This document shows positions 1 through 13,409 of a stretch of DNA of 64,000 nucleotides, in pieces. Source of the stretch: Karalla daura (lineage: Eukaryota; Chordata; Actinopteri; Chaetodontiformes; Leiognathidae). The stretch is taken from contig CM055192.1 in assembly GCA_029224185.1 (NCBI GenBank), positions 23,600,226-23,664,225 on the forward strand. Direction: 5' to 3'. The notes under the pieces are model-generated. The model was not told where the DNA came from, made no database searches, and worked only from the letters and a program-made list of their open reading frames with translations. Numbering within the stretch: the first letter of the stretch is position 1; the number at the start of each line of letters is the position of its first letter. Position numbers and translations under genes: made by a program.

Positions 1-1326
1 CAATCACTGGTTACAGCACAGCACCGACTACGGGATCTGCTGCTGCTGTTTTAAACAAAACGATGTTTATTTTAATTTCACTTTGTTCTTTGAGATAAAC
101 ACACAACATCGTTGCAGTTAGCCAGTTAAATGAGTTAAAAAAAACAAACAAACATAGAACAGCTCTCTCAGGATTTCCATGTACAAGTATTATTTGCAGA
201 AAACCAGCAAATGAGTGAGATTTCCTTTACAAGGTTGACAAAACCTAAACAGACATATATAAAGTTTACTCTACTGATACAACTGATTATCCCCGATTTT
301 AGACCAAGTGTTGTTCTGATACTAAAGTTAATACTTACTAAACTAATTACTAATTAATACTAATGTTAATACATAGTGAGGCTGTGATTCTTTTATGTGT
401 ATGACCACATAAGACCTGTCCTGTCCCTAAAAGTGGTAAGAATCAAACAAAAATGTGTACATGCACCTGCAGCATACCAGGCCTGCATAAGAGCACAGAC
501 CAAAAAAACTTTGTTGCTCCAGTCTGAATTTAAGGCCTTACTTCACCAAAGCACTCACCGTTAAGAGCTCTTATGACAGCCTTGGTCTCCAGCATTTTAT
601 CAATATATTATTTCCAACAAATACCGTGATATTTAAGCTATAAGTAAGCCAATAAGTAGGAAATAAGTTTACCTTTTTTTGGATTAAAATGGTTTGTACC
701 ATCTATGCAACTCCACTGACACAATAAGTGAATATTATGTTACAGTTTTCATACAATTCATACAATATGCATATGACTACCAACAAAGGTTTGGTTTGGT
801 CCCCCATAGGCGTACATTTCCTTTAATCCCCCCCTTGTTCTTTGTCAATAAAGAACTCTGGTGAATGCCTGATAAGGCCTAACACTTCCATGGTCCTATT
901 CGAATCTTATGTCACTCAAATGTCACTTCTATATGCAGCTTTTTATATTAGCAAGAAAGAAAGAAAACAAGATCATACTAGAGTCAGCAGGGGGCAGCAT
1001 CTCTCCATCCAGTGTATCAGTCATGTTTACATCAGCCACTTCCCAGTCCTCTGGTGCTTTTTGATCATCTCATAGCATCCCAGTGCAACAATGGGCCCAC
1101 TGCTGAGCTCGGCTGTCTTAAGGCACAGTCTTGGAACAGTGCATTAAACCTGGAATACACATGGGTGAGCTAACAAGTTATGACTGGGGAAATCTGGATT
1201 TCCTACGGGCGCCTAATGGTGGAGACATTACATTTATGGCTGCAGAGAGCATGGAAACCAACAGATTGAAAATTGATATACAAATCCTGCTACAGAGTCA
1301 ATTTGATTATGATTTCCCTGTTAAAC

Positions 1327-1328
<2 letters not shown>

Positions 1329-1393
<65 letters not shown>
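1329..1393. repeat. (TG)n microsatellite
   Basis: An uninterrupted TG dinucleotide array of about 32 units. Open frames across it are artefacts (Cys-Val or Thr-His runs). Confidence 0.98.
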
Positions 1394-1394
<1 letters not shown>

Positions 1395-1783
1395 ACTGCT
1401 GGATCTGCTACTTGTACCTGAGGAGACCCACCTAAATGTGTCGTTTGACAGGCAACAGGCTAACACGTCTGTTTCCATGTGGCTGTTTTCTCTCTCTCTG
1501 CTTTGCGTCCCTCTCCTGCTTTTCACCATAAAATCCCTGATCTAATTATGTTCACAATTGATCAGTGGAACTATTTAGTCTCTGTCTTCATTAGCGGTTA
1601 ATTAAAAGACACCTATAAAGGTGGTGAGACTGTGCAGTGGGCCCTTAAAGAGCAGATATGTTTACTGCTCCTAAGGAGAGGCTGTGCGCTTACAGACATG
1701 CAGACAGAAAGGTGAAAGACGTCTTGTGTGTATCTAGTGCATATCAAAGATAATACAAGAAACAACTTTATGCAAATATGTGA

Positions 1784-2275
1784 TTTAAAGAGGACCTAGA
1801 ATGAAAAAAAAGAACTTTTATCTTAATTTTAAAAATTTAATGAAAGAATGGGTAAATCTGAACAGCAAAATGACATAAAATGCAAGAATGATGCAAGGCG
1901 CCATGCCTCATACCTCCAATAAATGTTGCATTGACCTGCCTACATTCAGGTGCACAAGTAAATAATGGTGCAATACTGGTTCTTCCTCAGTGTCTGATTC
2001 TGCAGAGGAAGAATCATAACATAATGTATAAACATAATATATAACATAGCATAATAAAAGTGGATATGTATGTGCCAAGCTTGTATCAGTTCATCACCGA
2101 GTGGCAAGCAAGACAGCCAGTTAGCTTAAAGCCCAAGTCTGGTTGCCTGATGCATGAAAGAGCACCAAAAAACAAGGATTTCATTAAAGGTTGTAAATCA
2201 GCATCTGAGGTATTTCTGATCAAACCAAGGTCCCATAGCTTCTATGTTAGTACCAGAGGACAAGGGTAAACACTA
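1784..2275 (+). repeat. Dispersed repeat, family C, copy 1
   Basis: It starts TTTAAAGAGGACCTAGAATG followed by an A-run, the form of an abundant fish repeat beginning 'ttaaaggggacctattatg'. It ends near TCCCATAGCTTCTATGTTAG. Related end-words recur in mirrored order at 52551-52870 and 57851-58356, which supports a common family of about 350-500 bp. There is no coding sequence. Confidence 0.5.
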
Positions 2276-4952
2276 TTTTCAACTGTTCTAGGTCCGTCAA
2301 AGCATCTTTCAATTTACTTTGATTCCTTGAAGATGGTGACAGACTGAAAATTCAACTCTTTTGAACTTACAGCAACTAGAGTGGTGTTTTTGGAAGCACT
2401 CCATGTCTTTGATATTACCTCAAGCTGGGACATTGTGTTCTTACCATTTATTTTAGTGACAGGAATCAGAAGCAAAGAGTAGGAAAGTTGAAAACAACTG
2501 CCAGTGCTCATGACTCTTAAAAATGAAGCGAGAAACATTGTGCGTGCAAGTTGTGCATGGGCTGAAGTGTGGGCTGAACTGCGTGAAGGTTAAACGAAGG
2601 CTCTGTTCAAACAGCGATGTTTCGGGGGGGGTTTTGGGGTGGGTTGTGGAGTGGCACAGTGTGTTCCAGTGTGGAGGTCTGCTGCGCTCCAGGCCGTGGA
2701 CATGCAGTGGTTTCATAGAGAGCCTGCAGTCAAATCACACTCAGGAGGAGGAGAGGTGAATCCATCAGCCTCCGCAGAGCCTGTAAGGCACTCGGCTCTT
2801 ATCCATCACCACGCAGCTCTGCCGCTTCAGTGGAGGCCAAGGGGGAAGGAAGGCAGAGAGGACAGAGGCACGACCTGACTCCCACTGTACACAGCCTAGG
2901 GTTTCTAACTGTGGTATCTGCTCACCGCCCAACTTTAGCACACAGCAGCAATAGTCAATATCCTAAAATTGGACAGATTCTGCACTACGAAAAGTTTGAG
3001 TACTGTTGCTTTTTTTTTTCAATGCGTCAACATTGTCATATGGAGAAGCTGCTGATCATTGCTGCAGTGTCATAGCTGAGATGGACTGGTCCAGTGCAGA
3101 CCAGAGACATCCTGACACAGCTTTGAGGGGACATTGAGGTATTTTTGGCATCCTGCAGATTTGGCCCTAGTTTGTATAGCACGTATGACATACTGCACGT
3201 AAGCCAATATCTTGGTGTGCAAGGAGGTCCAAAGCCAAGTAGAAGTAGGTTGGGTTCCAGGATGTACAGGCTGTTGATATGATGTATGATGACCATCAGT
3301 TCATTTTTTTTCCCATTTTGGGGCCAGTTTTTGGGGATCTCTGTTCCCACCCTTTTGGATTTCATTTTTCCAGCACCAGAAAATCTGGTTAATTTTAATT
3401 CCATTAAGAACTACTTTTGTTGGTTGTTAAATTAATATTCACGGTCTCTCGAGAATGATTTGCTAATGACTTTAGAGACACTTCGACTCTCTAATACACT
3501 GTATTCACTGTAAGAAGCACTTTCCTCCAAGTCACTTTACAAATTCCCTCTTACTCATGCACTCAGATACTGATGACAGGGAGCAATTTGGAGTTCAAGA
3601 ACACTTCAGTATGTGGACAGGGGCAACCAGAGATCTGACCACCTACTCTGGGATGAGCTGTGATCTCCCACAGGGTCATTGTCAGACCAAAGCTTCCTCT
3701 TGACAAATGCACTGGACCGAGAAAATTCCAGAGTTAAATGTCCACTTTGGTCAGACTTTATGAGCAAATTAAATCTGCTTTTTGTGGACCCCTGATCTTT
3801 GTCCAGTACATAAACAATAATCAAGATGGCTGATTGCACTGAAATTTGAGCTTTTGAGCTTTGGAGGGAATTAAGAGGCTACGATTCTCTAGATTCATGT
3901 CATGTTTGCCAAAGGCTAATGTATTTCAATGATTTATAATGACTGCAGCACATCAGGATATGAAAGTGTACACAGTGAAACTTTCAAAATGCTAAGCTCT
4001 GTCCAAGATGGTGAATGAGATCAGAGGAGTGCTGTGGTGCAGGCTATGGATTTATTACAGAAATATTCAGCTTTAAGTTCTTCCAATATCAGTCTGCTAT
4101 ATCCTGTACAACTGACACAAATATTGTATAAGCTCGCACAACTTAAATATTGAATTTGTGAGTTAATTATAACACATATATATAGCACAGACATCTGATG
4201 TCAAATAACATTTCACTTTTTTTATGGAAAAAATAAGTAGACAATATTCTCTGGAAGTATTTTATAATTCAGGTTTTTCATTCAAAGCTCTCTCTTCTGT
4301 ATTCTATATAATATATAGTATATATAGTATATTTAATCATCTGAATGAATTAAATATACAGTGATATTATTGTGCTGTCGAGGTTAGAATAATGCGTTTT
4401 CATTTCGCTGTATACAGTCTTTTCTTCCCTGTGCCTCCCCGCTCTACAGGTAAGACTGATAGCCAGGGTCTGACCGGTCCTGCCTCCCTCAGTCGGACAG
4501 GAAGTGGACCTCGGGTCTCGGCAGGGCCCACCATCATACTGGTTGTCATTCGCAGCAGGGCTGGCACCGAGAACAGGCGACAGAGCTGTGGGGTTATTAA
4601 GGGACTCAGCTTGGCATCACTGAACTCTTTGGCTCCACGCTGGAAAGGGCTTACACTGAGCTGATGGGTTTGGGGGGAGAGAGAGAGGTGCGGGTGGGAA
4701 AATGCAGTGTGGAGGGCAGGGGGAGGCGAAGGGGGTTTGAGGCGGGTGTGAGACAAACGCTGTATGTGTGCTGGCAGCTACTTTAGCAATACCTATACCC
4801 ACTCAATGCAGAAGAATATTTTAGAACTAGAAAATTCCAGCGCGCTGAAATTTCAACAGTGCTCCGGGATGTGTGCCCGTTGGTTTGTAGCACTTTCACA
4901 CTCACCATTCTGTGAGTGTGTGCATGTATGAGAGAGAGACTGAACGTTTGTC

Positions 4953-4953
4953 T

Positions 4954-4993
<40 letters not shown>

Positions 4994-5018
4994 CTGTGCG
5001 TGTGTGTGTGTGTGTGTC
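4953..5018. repeat. Interrupted (TG)n microsatellite
   Basis: Two TG tracts (about 4961-4990 and 4997-5017) separated by AATCTGTGCG. Confidence 0.95.
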
Positions 5019-8000
5019 TATGTTGAAAACATTACAGACAGACCACAAGTTCATCTCCATATTCAAATTTAAATTTAGTTTGTACACTGGGTGAGAAAGA
5101 AGCTTTTTCGGTTGTTGTATTTGTTATGGGGACAACTTTTTGGCCCCATCTGAATTCATAGAATAATTGGAGCCTGGCTCGTGGCGGGACCCTGCCCTGA
5201 GATGAGTGCCTGTGTCTTTTTCCCATTCATTTCAAGTGCAATTGCTCGGTTGTGGCCCCTGGCAGGGCCCTATTGAGGGGCAGGGCCCAAAAGTAGCATT
5301 TCCCATTCATTTCTTATGGTGAGCCTTCCTATACAGACCCCTTATATAGCTGCAGCAGTGGACAGAGCCAAGGTTGCCATGACGACACCTCCTGTTGTTT
5401 ACAGACCGACACTATGAGTCTGTTTGACCATAGTTTTTTTGAGAAGGCGCTGCTGAAAAACGGTACAACCTATCAAAATTGGAACACAGACCACAAGTTT
5501 CTTGAATTTTTGAAATTAAGATAAAGTTTCCACGTCAAAATATGGCAACATAGATGATGTTTCTTTGAGAACCTTTGTTTTTCTTATTCATTCTTATGGG
5601 CAAGAAAGTAAGTATTGTTTGCAGTGAGAATCAGCAATGAGGAAATCATCAAAAGAGCTGTTAGTTACAGCAAACCTGCCTTGACGTTCTTAGGATTTTC
5701 CTTCACACTTCTTTCGTATTTTTCTTCTATGCACATCCGTGAAGTGCGTGTGTGTGTGTGTGTGCATGTGTTTGTGAGTTGTGTGTTTATTTGTGATGTC
5801 TGTGTGGGAGGACGATCACAGGCCCTGATCTGAGGGAGGCAAATGCCAGATCACACTCTCCCATCCATGTGTCTCTTTCTCACCCTGTCTCTTTTTATCT
5901 CACCGTCTCCAGAGAGAAGGTGTGTGTAGACTGCTGTGACATCTGACCAGAGGCAGCCTGTGGCTCTCCCTGCGGTACACACACACACATACACACACGC
6001 ATAGGCTTCCCAGGTGTGTTTCTGACGCACACCCCTGTGTCTCAACCCCAGAGGCTGCCCTCTGAGCACATTTCTAGTGACCAATGTGTGAAAGAGAGGG
6101 AGGAAGAAATAAAGAAAGAAAAAGCTGTCAATTTTTTGCCAGCAATGCCAGATAGAGGTTAGAGGGGAACTTTGAAGGAGTCAGGTGAGGGAGAAGTAAC
6201 TAAACACAGCCTTAAATAAAGATCATTTCATTGGCAATGTAGAGATTCTTTTTGATGAAGTCTGTGTCAGATGAGAGTAGAGAGTTAAAGAGTTAACAAG
6301 CTGGATCCCTCCAGCTATAATGTGGTTCAAGTTCAAGACACAAATCACACACACACAAAAGCGAAGAAGAGATGTTTCTTGGGAAAGTATATGCAAGAGA
6401 CCATTAAAGACACCTGCGTATGCAATCGGCAAGGAAGGCATACCTTGGAAATATAGATGTTATTCAAATATTGATCTCAGACAAGAAAAAAGAGAATCAT
6501 GAGAAAATGAGATAAATCTAGACCTTTTACTCCTGAGGAGAGGTTAGAAATCCTGAGAAGGATATGTACTATGGAAAAGATTGACCTTTCAGCTCAGGAT
6601 GAGGGAGACAATAACTGGAAGAAATGGATGATTTATGACAGTGCGAAATAAAGATAGAAACTATAGGATACCACAGTATCTTCCACAGATCCTCCTCTGA
6701 GAGTACAGACTTAAAACTATGGCTGTTTATTGTTTGCTGTGTTTTCATTATCATCTTTCTTGATCATTTTCCTAATTTCTTTCTTGTTTACTATCATGTT
6801 TCAATGAATTTTCATTGCTAGCATATAACAGTAGCTCAATACAGACTAAAGGTGAACAACAGTTTTAAAGCTATGCAATCTTCAGATAAAGTTCATATTA
6901 AACTAACCTGTGCCAGTTGGGGATTGTGTGGTAGGCCACACTACCTCCTGAGCCACACAGACCCACAGGTTTAAGATGCTGAAAATGTTGAGGAGGGTGA
7001 TGGCCTTGAGTCTGTTATACTGCAGGACAACATAAAGACATGGATTTGCTGTTGTAGAGCTGTTGATACAGCTTTCCACAGTCAGAGGATGTTGAAAATA
7101 GCTCTAAATACTTATAGCTGCTCTGTAGTGGTTTGTTGACCATTCTGATAATGGTGAGGAGTCCTTGTCCCTCTGCATTGGCTCAGCATGAGCATCATAC
7201 CCCTCTGCAGCACATGAGTGCAGATTTGATGGGCAAAAGTACTCAAGGACTTTTTGCCAAAGTAGCAGTACTTTCCTCGGTTGCCTCTGGAAGTTTTTCA
7301 GTTCAGTCCAAGTGCTGCTTTTTAAGAAGAACTCATGGAAAGTCGTAAGTGGAGAAACTTAAAAAAAAAAAAAAACGAGGCAGCCTGTGCATGAAGTTGT
7401 AGAGGAGGTGGCTGTGGAAAGAGTCTGAGCTCTTAAAATTTTCAATATGTTGCCTTTAGGCAAAGGTAAAAAAAAAAAAACATTCTTGATAGTTTCCAAC
7501 TTCCTGGCATGATTGTTTTTGTCTAGTATATTAGTATTTGTTGTGTTGAGATTTTTTAGTGATTATCCAATCTATTTCAGAGTCTGTGGAGAGGGTAAGA
7601 AAAACATACTACATGTATTAATTCAAGATGAGCATGGTCTCTAGTGCTCACCATGACAACAGATAAACAGTGTCCTATATTGTGCTGCTCAATCTTTAAT
7701 ATCTCTTGGCTTGACCTACATTTCTTTTTTCCAAACAAGTCACATATGCAAATTTTCTGCATGTCTGTGGAGAGTGAGATGGGGACTAAGGAAAATAACA
7801 ATTGAAATTGGACCTGTAATAGCATATGATCACTTTATGCATTTGCATGCCCACTGAAGTGCTTTGTTTATACACTGCTAGACTCCGACTGCTATTTTAA
7901 TTTCCTTATAGAATTATGTGAAAAATCTATACAAAGATATACAGCCTGGTTATATAACTCCTTGAAGCTACCAGACCTCATAAACATAATGAGTGATTTA

Positions 8001-11000
8001 ATCCCCATAAAATACCACACCAGTCCAACACAAGACACACACACACAACTCACTCTCACACTCACACCTAGATGAAGTATACAGTCTCTCACTCCCCTAA
8101 AGAAGCATTTTTTGGACTGTGTGGGAAACCAAAAACAGACACAAGAAGAAGCTCAACACAGAAAGCCATCGGTGTGACCAGGATACGATCTATGGCTCTT
8201 TTTGCTGTGATGTAACAGCACTATTCAAAAACACTGTTATCACTCATCTTAAGATAAGTTCAGTCATTCAGGTACTTATTTATTCAGAGTATCAAAGAGA
8301 GCGCTTATATAATGCCATTATAGCTCTGAAATGGGTGACGCATACACATGCAAACACGCAAAACGCACATTTTATCTTGGATGGAGTTAAGCTGCAATGC
8401 AGTGAAGTGGGTTTTTCTGTGTCACTGACCCGTCTCTTGAAGGCCTCGCTGCCTTCTTTGGTCAAAAGCCTCTGAAGCGCGGTCACAGCAGGAATCACAT
8501 CTGATGCCTCGGCATCATAGGAGCTCACTTTTCGGTTTAACTCCTCAAACGGAGCCTGAGCAGATAGAGCCTATCCCAGACGTGTCAGCTGGAAAGCAGT
8601 GAGTTTGTCAGGATGGGAACTGATATTAGGGCCCAAATATTCCCATCGCCCGTGTCTTCTCGGTGACACACAGCCTGGTAATTCAGTGTCTGTAATGTGC
8701 CGACACCTGGGAATCTCTGCCCTGGCTCCGGGAAAGTGAGCTGACAGTCCTGGTTAGGAGCCTCTGTTCTTTCTCTTCTCACCGCCTCTGGGTTTATCCT
8801 TGGACGTCTCCTCTAGCTTCCTCAGCATTTGAAGTTTGTGGACGATTGTAAACAAAGTTTATTGTTGCTCTTTCCTGCTGCTGACATCCTGGCATGCCTT
8901 TAAGTGTATAGTGTGAGGGTTCTTAGGATGATTTTTTAAATCTGTAACTAAAAACTACAGCTTTGAATCCATCCTAGACATGGTATAAATAAATCTTGTG
9001 AAGACAATGCGTTTCTCTAAAAAAATATTTGACCCAAACCTGATACTTGTTGATGCATCTCCATCAGGGTTGTGCATTAATTGCGACATAGTGACACTGA
9101 TGTATCACAGTATTTCTAAAATAAAATACATGCAAAACATTGTTTTATCTATAAGATATTTCTGTTGTCCCAAATAGCAATAAAAACATGGTGCTTTGGA
9201 ATAAGCAGCCTGCCCAATGAAGGGTAATGTGGTGTTTGCAATGGATTTATTTGTAATTAGGAAAGGGAAGGAATTGAGGATCTTAACAGTATTAATTTAA
9301 CAGAAAAAGTATGTAATACACTGTATGGCAAGCAAGTCAATATAACAGTGAGTGTCCGAGCGGCCTGATGTCCATGCATCAGCCACTCAATCTCACACTA
9401 GTGATTAGTTCACACACAATGTCGGAGTGGCTGAAGTTGAAAATCAGATCAGATCAATTATTGGATTAACCTGCAGCTAATTCACTGCATGCGAGTCCCT
9501 TTACCTGCATGTTATCACACCCAGACAGTGGAGCACTTTCATTTCAACATAAAATTCTTGACAGTAAAAGTTGTTTTGTAAAAGAAATCCATGTCAAGGC
9601 AGAACACGACGCAGCTGACAGTAACAAAATCAATATGCCTCCCGCCCTTAATCTCTACCATCTGATTTTTCTCATACTGTCACCTTCTTCCTTTCAGAGA
9701 AGCTACGATGATGTGCTCGCTACCTCTACCTCTACCTAACATGCCATGTTTCTTTGCACAACACTGAATACACCTTGATATCCATGTCCTCTGCATTCAT
9801 TTCCAAGAGTTTCTCCAGTCAGAATTCAGTTAGGTCTTTTCATATTCCCCATCATATGTCCTCATCCATTTACAGTGTTATTCTCTTTCTGATTCGTACT
9901 TATTTGAAGTCATGCCCTAGTGTGTCTGCGTTGGACTGCAGACCTGTCCAGGATGGATTCATTGTATTTCTATAGCACTGGAGCAGCTAACCCTGCTGAC
10001 ACCACAGGGTTCAAAGTGAAGGAGATAATACGGACATGGATCCTAACGTGTCGTATAGAACAGAACACACTGATGCATGGTAATACTAGGGAAATATAGC
10101 CTGGCAGAAATGTACTATGGTTCACTTCTAACTGAACTACTGCAGGGCATGAGATACTTTACTGTTTTATTTTCTTTGGATTGCTATAAGGCGAAGGCCA
10201 AGAGGAACTGCAGGGATATAATTTACAGAGCAGATAAGGAGAGACAAGATAATAATAGTTGCAGTGAATGAAGATGAGTGTCCATGAACAAAGCCAAAAG
10301 AAGGATGCTTCTATTCCCTGGAGAGACTTAATGGTAAATGCAAGTCCTCCATATTATTGATCTGTGGGGAAATTAAAAGACACAACATAAACTCAGGTGC
10401 TACTATCGGCACTGGCTCAATGCCTCAGGTCCAACAAAACCGCCAAAGCTTCTTCTTTCTTTTTTTTTCAGAACAGAGAATGATTTGGGGTTTGAGTGCT
10501 CTCCAGTTGATATTCCTTTTAGCACGCATGAAAATTCATCAGCGGCCGACTGTTGTGACAGCACAGAAGTGCAATGCGAATACAATGGCATCAGCAAATT
10601 GAAAAACTTCTGCTGTCATTCGGTCTTCAGGTGGAACAGAAAATATTTTGCTGTAGCAAAAAAATAAATGCCAGCTTCTCTGTGAGAGAGAGAGAGGGAG
10701 AGAGAGACGAGACAGATTTCGGTGTTTCTTGCTGGCAGAATTGCAAATCAGCACAGACTGAAAACAAACGCTGCTTAATTTTAACTCCATGCTGTAAGAC
10801 CATGAAATCTATACATCAGTTAAGTATGAAATAAATTCCCTGCCATATGATGCCCTGAATTTTTACAAACTCCATCCAATTGCATAGTGTAACAACTGGC
10901 TTGTATTATTCACAGTTCTACTTTTGTGTGCGTTTCATAATAGTCCTTAGAGGAAGAGAGACAATCAAGCAGAGCAAGCAGCAAACGTCCGTAATTATGT

Positions 11001-11423
11001 CTCAACACCTAAGCACTCAAGAAATTGTAATTTATGGCTGTTTATAGGGAACAGTGGCCAATCCTTCATTAAAAAAACACCCTGTAAAACACATTGGCTG
11101 GATTGATCTTTTGCCACATCCCTGCAGCTCTGTGCATACACATCCTTTAGCAGCCTTGCTTTCATGTACCAGTCTCTGCTAACCCTGTTTTGATGCTTGA
11201 CTTTTATGTCCTCCTCGGTTTTATGGTGGATTTCTTGCCCACATTGCTGCAAAGCACCTGCTATTGTAACTCTATTTTGAGAGAGCTGTTGTTATTTAAT
11301 GTTATCGGCATCTAACTGTGTTGAATTTGGACATTAGCTGATCTGAGAAAATGTCAGTCTGCACAAGAGCCACATTCACTACAAAGGGTGCTGATGCAAC
11401 TGAAAGACATTCTTCCAGCTGCG

Positions 11424-11429
<6 letters not shown>

Positions 11430-11458
<29 letters not shown>
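11430..11458. repeat. (CA)n microsatellite with a CG start
   Basis: A CA array of about 14 units, preceded by GCGTGCGCG. Confidence 0.95.
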
Positions 11459-11460
<2 letters not shown>

Positions 11461-12079
11461 AGATATAACAAAATGTTCAAACCCTCAAGCTGTGAACTGA
11501 GATGTAGACTATGTGTTCTTCATGGACCCACATGCCATAAATACTAACGCTGTTTGTTCAAATATTTAATTCAATTGTACAATTATACATCTTTAGTTTT
11601 CCCACGGGACTATCCAGTCCCCTGCAGTTTTCATCTATCCATCTACTCAAATTCACTACCTACATATCCATCTATCCAGTGTGAGTCTACTTATTTAGGT
11701 TTTAATGCTGCCTGAGACATTGTGATGCCAAGAAGCAATAGAACTAAAGCTTGCTATTTAAATTTTCCATTTGAGCAAAGTGTGTACTAATATTAGACGG
11801 AATAACAACACAGAGACACAGACACTTCACGGTGGATCACTAAATCCCAGTCGTTGCATCATAAAATGTCAGATCCATGGAGGATTTGTGTTTGTTTCAC
11901 AAAGACAGAGCGTGTAAATGCACAAACAAACAGCACCAATCCACTGTAAAGTCCATGGCCTGGGTGGTAACAATGATTGATCCAATATCCCTTTAAAGCG
12001 CCAAAAGATCATTATTTATTGTAGGAAAACAGATAAGCACCTTCAACAACTTGAACTTTTAACGTAAACAATATGTACA

Positions 12080-12235
12080 AAGTAGTAACACAGTGAACAC
12101 CCTCTGCCCTTAAAGAAAGAAAAAACCCTGACTGGGGAAAATAAAATGGAAGAAACCTCGGGGTGAAAGACAGAGGAGGGAATCCTCACCCAGGATGGAC
12201 AGGCAGGCAAAAGCTAAACAATATGCAGAGACCTA
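12080..12235 (+). repeat. Possible dispersed fish repeat fragment
   Basis: The phrases CCCTGACTGGGGAAAATAAA, TGGAAGAAACCTCGGGGTGA and GACAGAGGAGGGAATCCTCA, followed by CCCAGGATGGACAGG, resemble a widespread fish repeat of the form 'gaagaaacctcggg...agaggagggatccc...ccaggac'. Family and limits are uncertain. Confidence 0.4.
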
Positions 12236-13229
12236 TGGTTTGATGGTTGACAATTCAGCTTTTAGGCAAGAGGTAAAATGAGTTCAGAGTAGCGATAGCA
12301 GGTAGAGGGAGAAGCTAAAGCACAAAGGCTCTGGGGACGTTAGTCCTGTACAATCAAGGTATAAGAATAGAGAGATGGAGGAATCAAGAGCCTAGTGCAC
12401 ATTCAACACTTCATTTAATAATTTAGTTATGCAGTTAAATAGCTAGAGTGATATGATTTGCAGTACCCGACACTAATAGAAATCAAGGGCACCTGAGAGG
12501 TGCAGAGATGTACTTAACTTAAGTTATTTTTCACATTTGAAATAGAGCCTTTCACCGCTGACAGACCTCATCACCCTGGCACTATTTTTCATTTCCCTGT
12601 GATGATCTTGTCCCTTCCACTCATAAATTCAAACTAATACAAATACTTTCACATCTCAAAAGCTCTCTGCTCTGCATTTTCACATACACACGGACACAGT
12701 AGCAGGAGTGAAAAAGCAGCACGGCTAAGAAGAGAAAAAAAAAAGAGAGAAATGGTGCCAGTGCATCTGGGAAATTGTCTTTCCTTTGTTGCTTTATTTT
12801 CATTTGTTTTGTTTGTGTAGCACACAAGAAACAGACAATAAATTTAACAACAGATGCACTATTTGAAAATGTCTAAGTCGCCTTGCAAAATAAAACATCA
12901 CAACAAATGAGTCGTGTGTTACCTCCAGCAGTTCCTTGAATGGGCTGCGGCTCCTAAATTCTGCAGACACTTGTAACTTTTTTTTCACAAATTGTATATG
13001 TGCCAAGTTACAAAAGCTGCACTGCCTGATAAAATAGTATTCTGATGTGATTGAAACCTGGAAACTAATGCTGAAAGTATTCCGTTACACGGAACGACAC
13101 ACTTATGGAATTCCAGGCAGTTATCAGTTATATATGCTTTCAGGCCTATGAGGTATAAATGAGATGTCCTTGTAGAACGGCTATATCTGAAATGTAAATG
13201 CATGGACTCATCCGCTCTAGCTCTAGCTG

Positions 13230-13409
13230 TACTGAAAAAACTGGATCGTTGGTTTTAAGTGAAATCATCATGTCAACAGGTTCCACGAAAGTGTATTAAG
13301 TGCAAGATGACCTTAACGTTTTTGCTTTTAACTAACGTAACACACACTTTGGTGTGACCTGATGACTAAATGCATTTAATTCAAGTCAATGTTTCTTTTT
13401 TTTGAGTGT
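13230..13409 (+). mobile_element. Foldback MITE, family A, copy 1
   Basis: About 180 bp. It begins ACTGAAAAAACTGGATCG and ends TTTTTTTTGAGTGT, so the ends are imperfect inverted repeats. Inside, CATGTCAACAGGTTCCACG is followed further on by a degraded complement, as expected for a hairpin element. No open frame is present, so it is non-autonomous. The left flank ends in TA and the right flank reads TG, so the target duplication is degraded in this copy. Confidence 0.75.

Larger units (their letters stand above)
1..12000. other. Upstream gene-poor region, part 1
   Basis: I find no exon, RNA gene or conserved protein in this stretch. It holds TG/CA microsatellites at 1329-1393, 4953-5018 and 11430-11458, one copy of a dispersed repeat (1784-2275), and a partly purine-rich stretch near 4660-4745. 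Another possible transposon-derived patch lies near 5140-5620, where short phrases like CCCATTCATTTC recur. The stretch at about 6930-7440 is unique-looking but not recognised. Open frames here are all short and have no recognisable product. Confidence 0.6.

Noticed and set aside
1131..1545. Cys-Val rich open frames and the opposite Thr-His frame
   Set aside because: They are artefacts of the TG array at 1329-1393.
3036..3404. 122-codon minus-strand open frame
   Set aside because: No recognisable family, ordinary chance length, no splice or promoter context.
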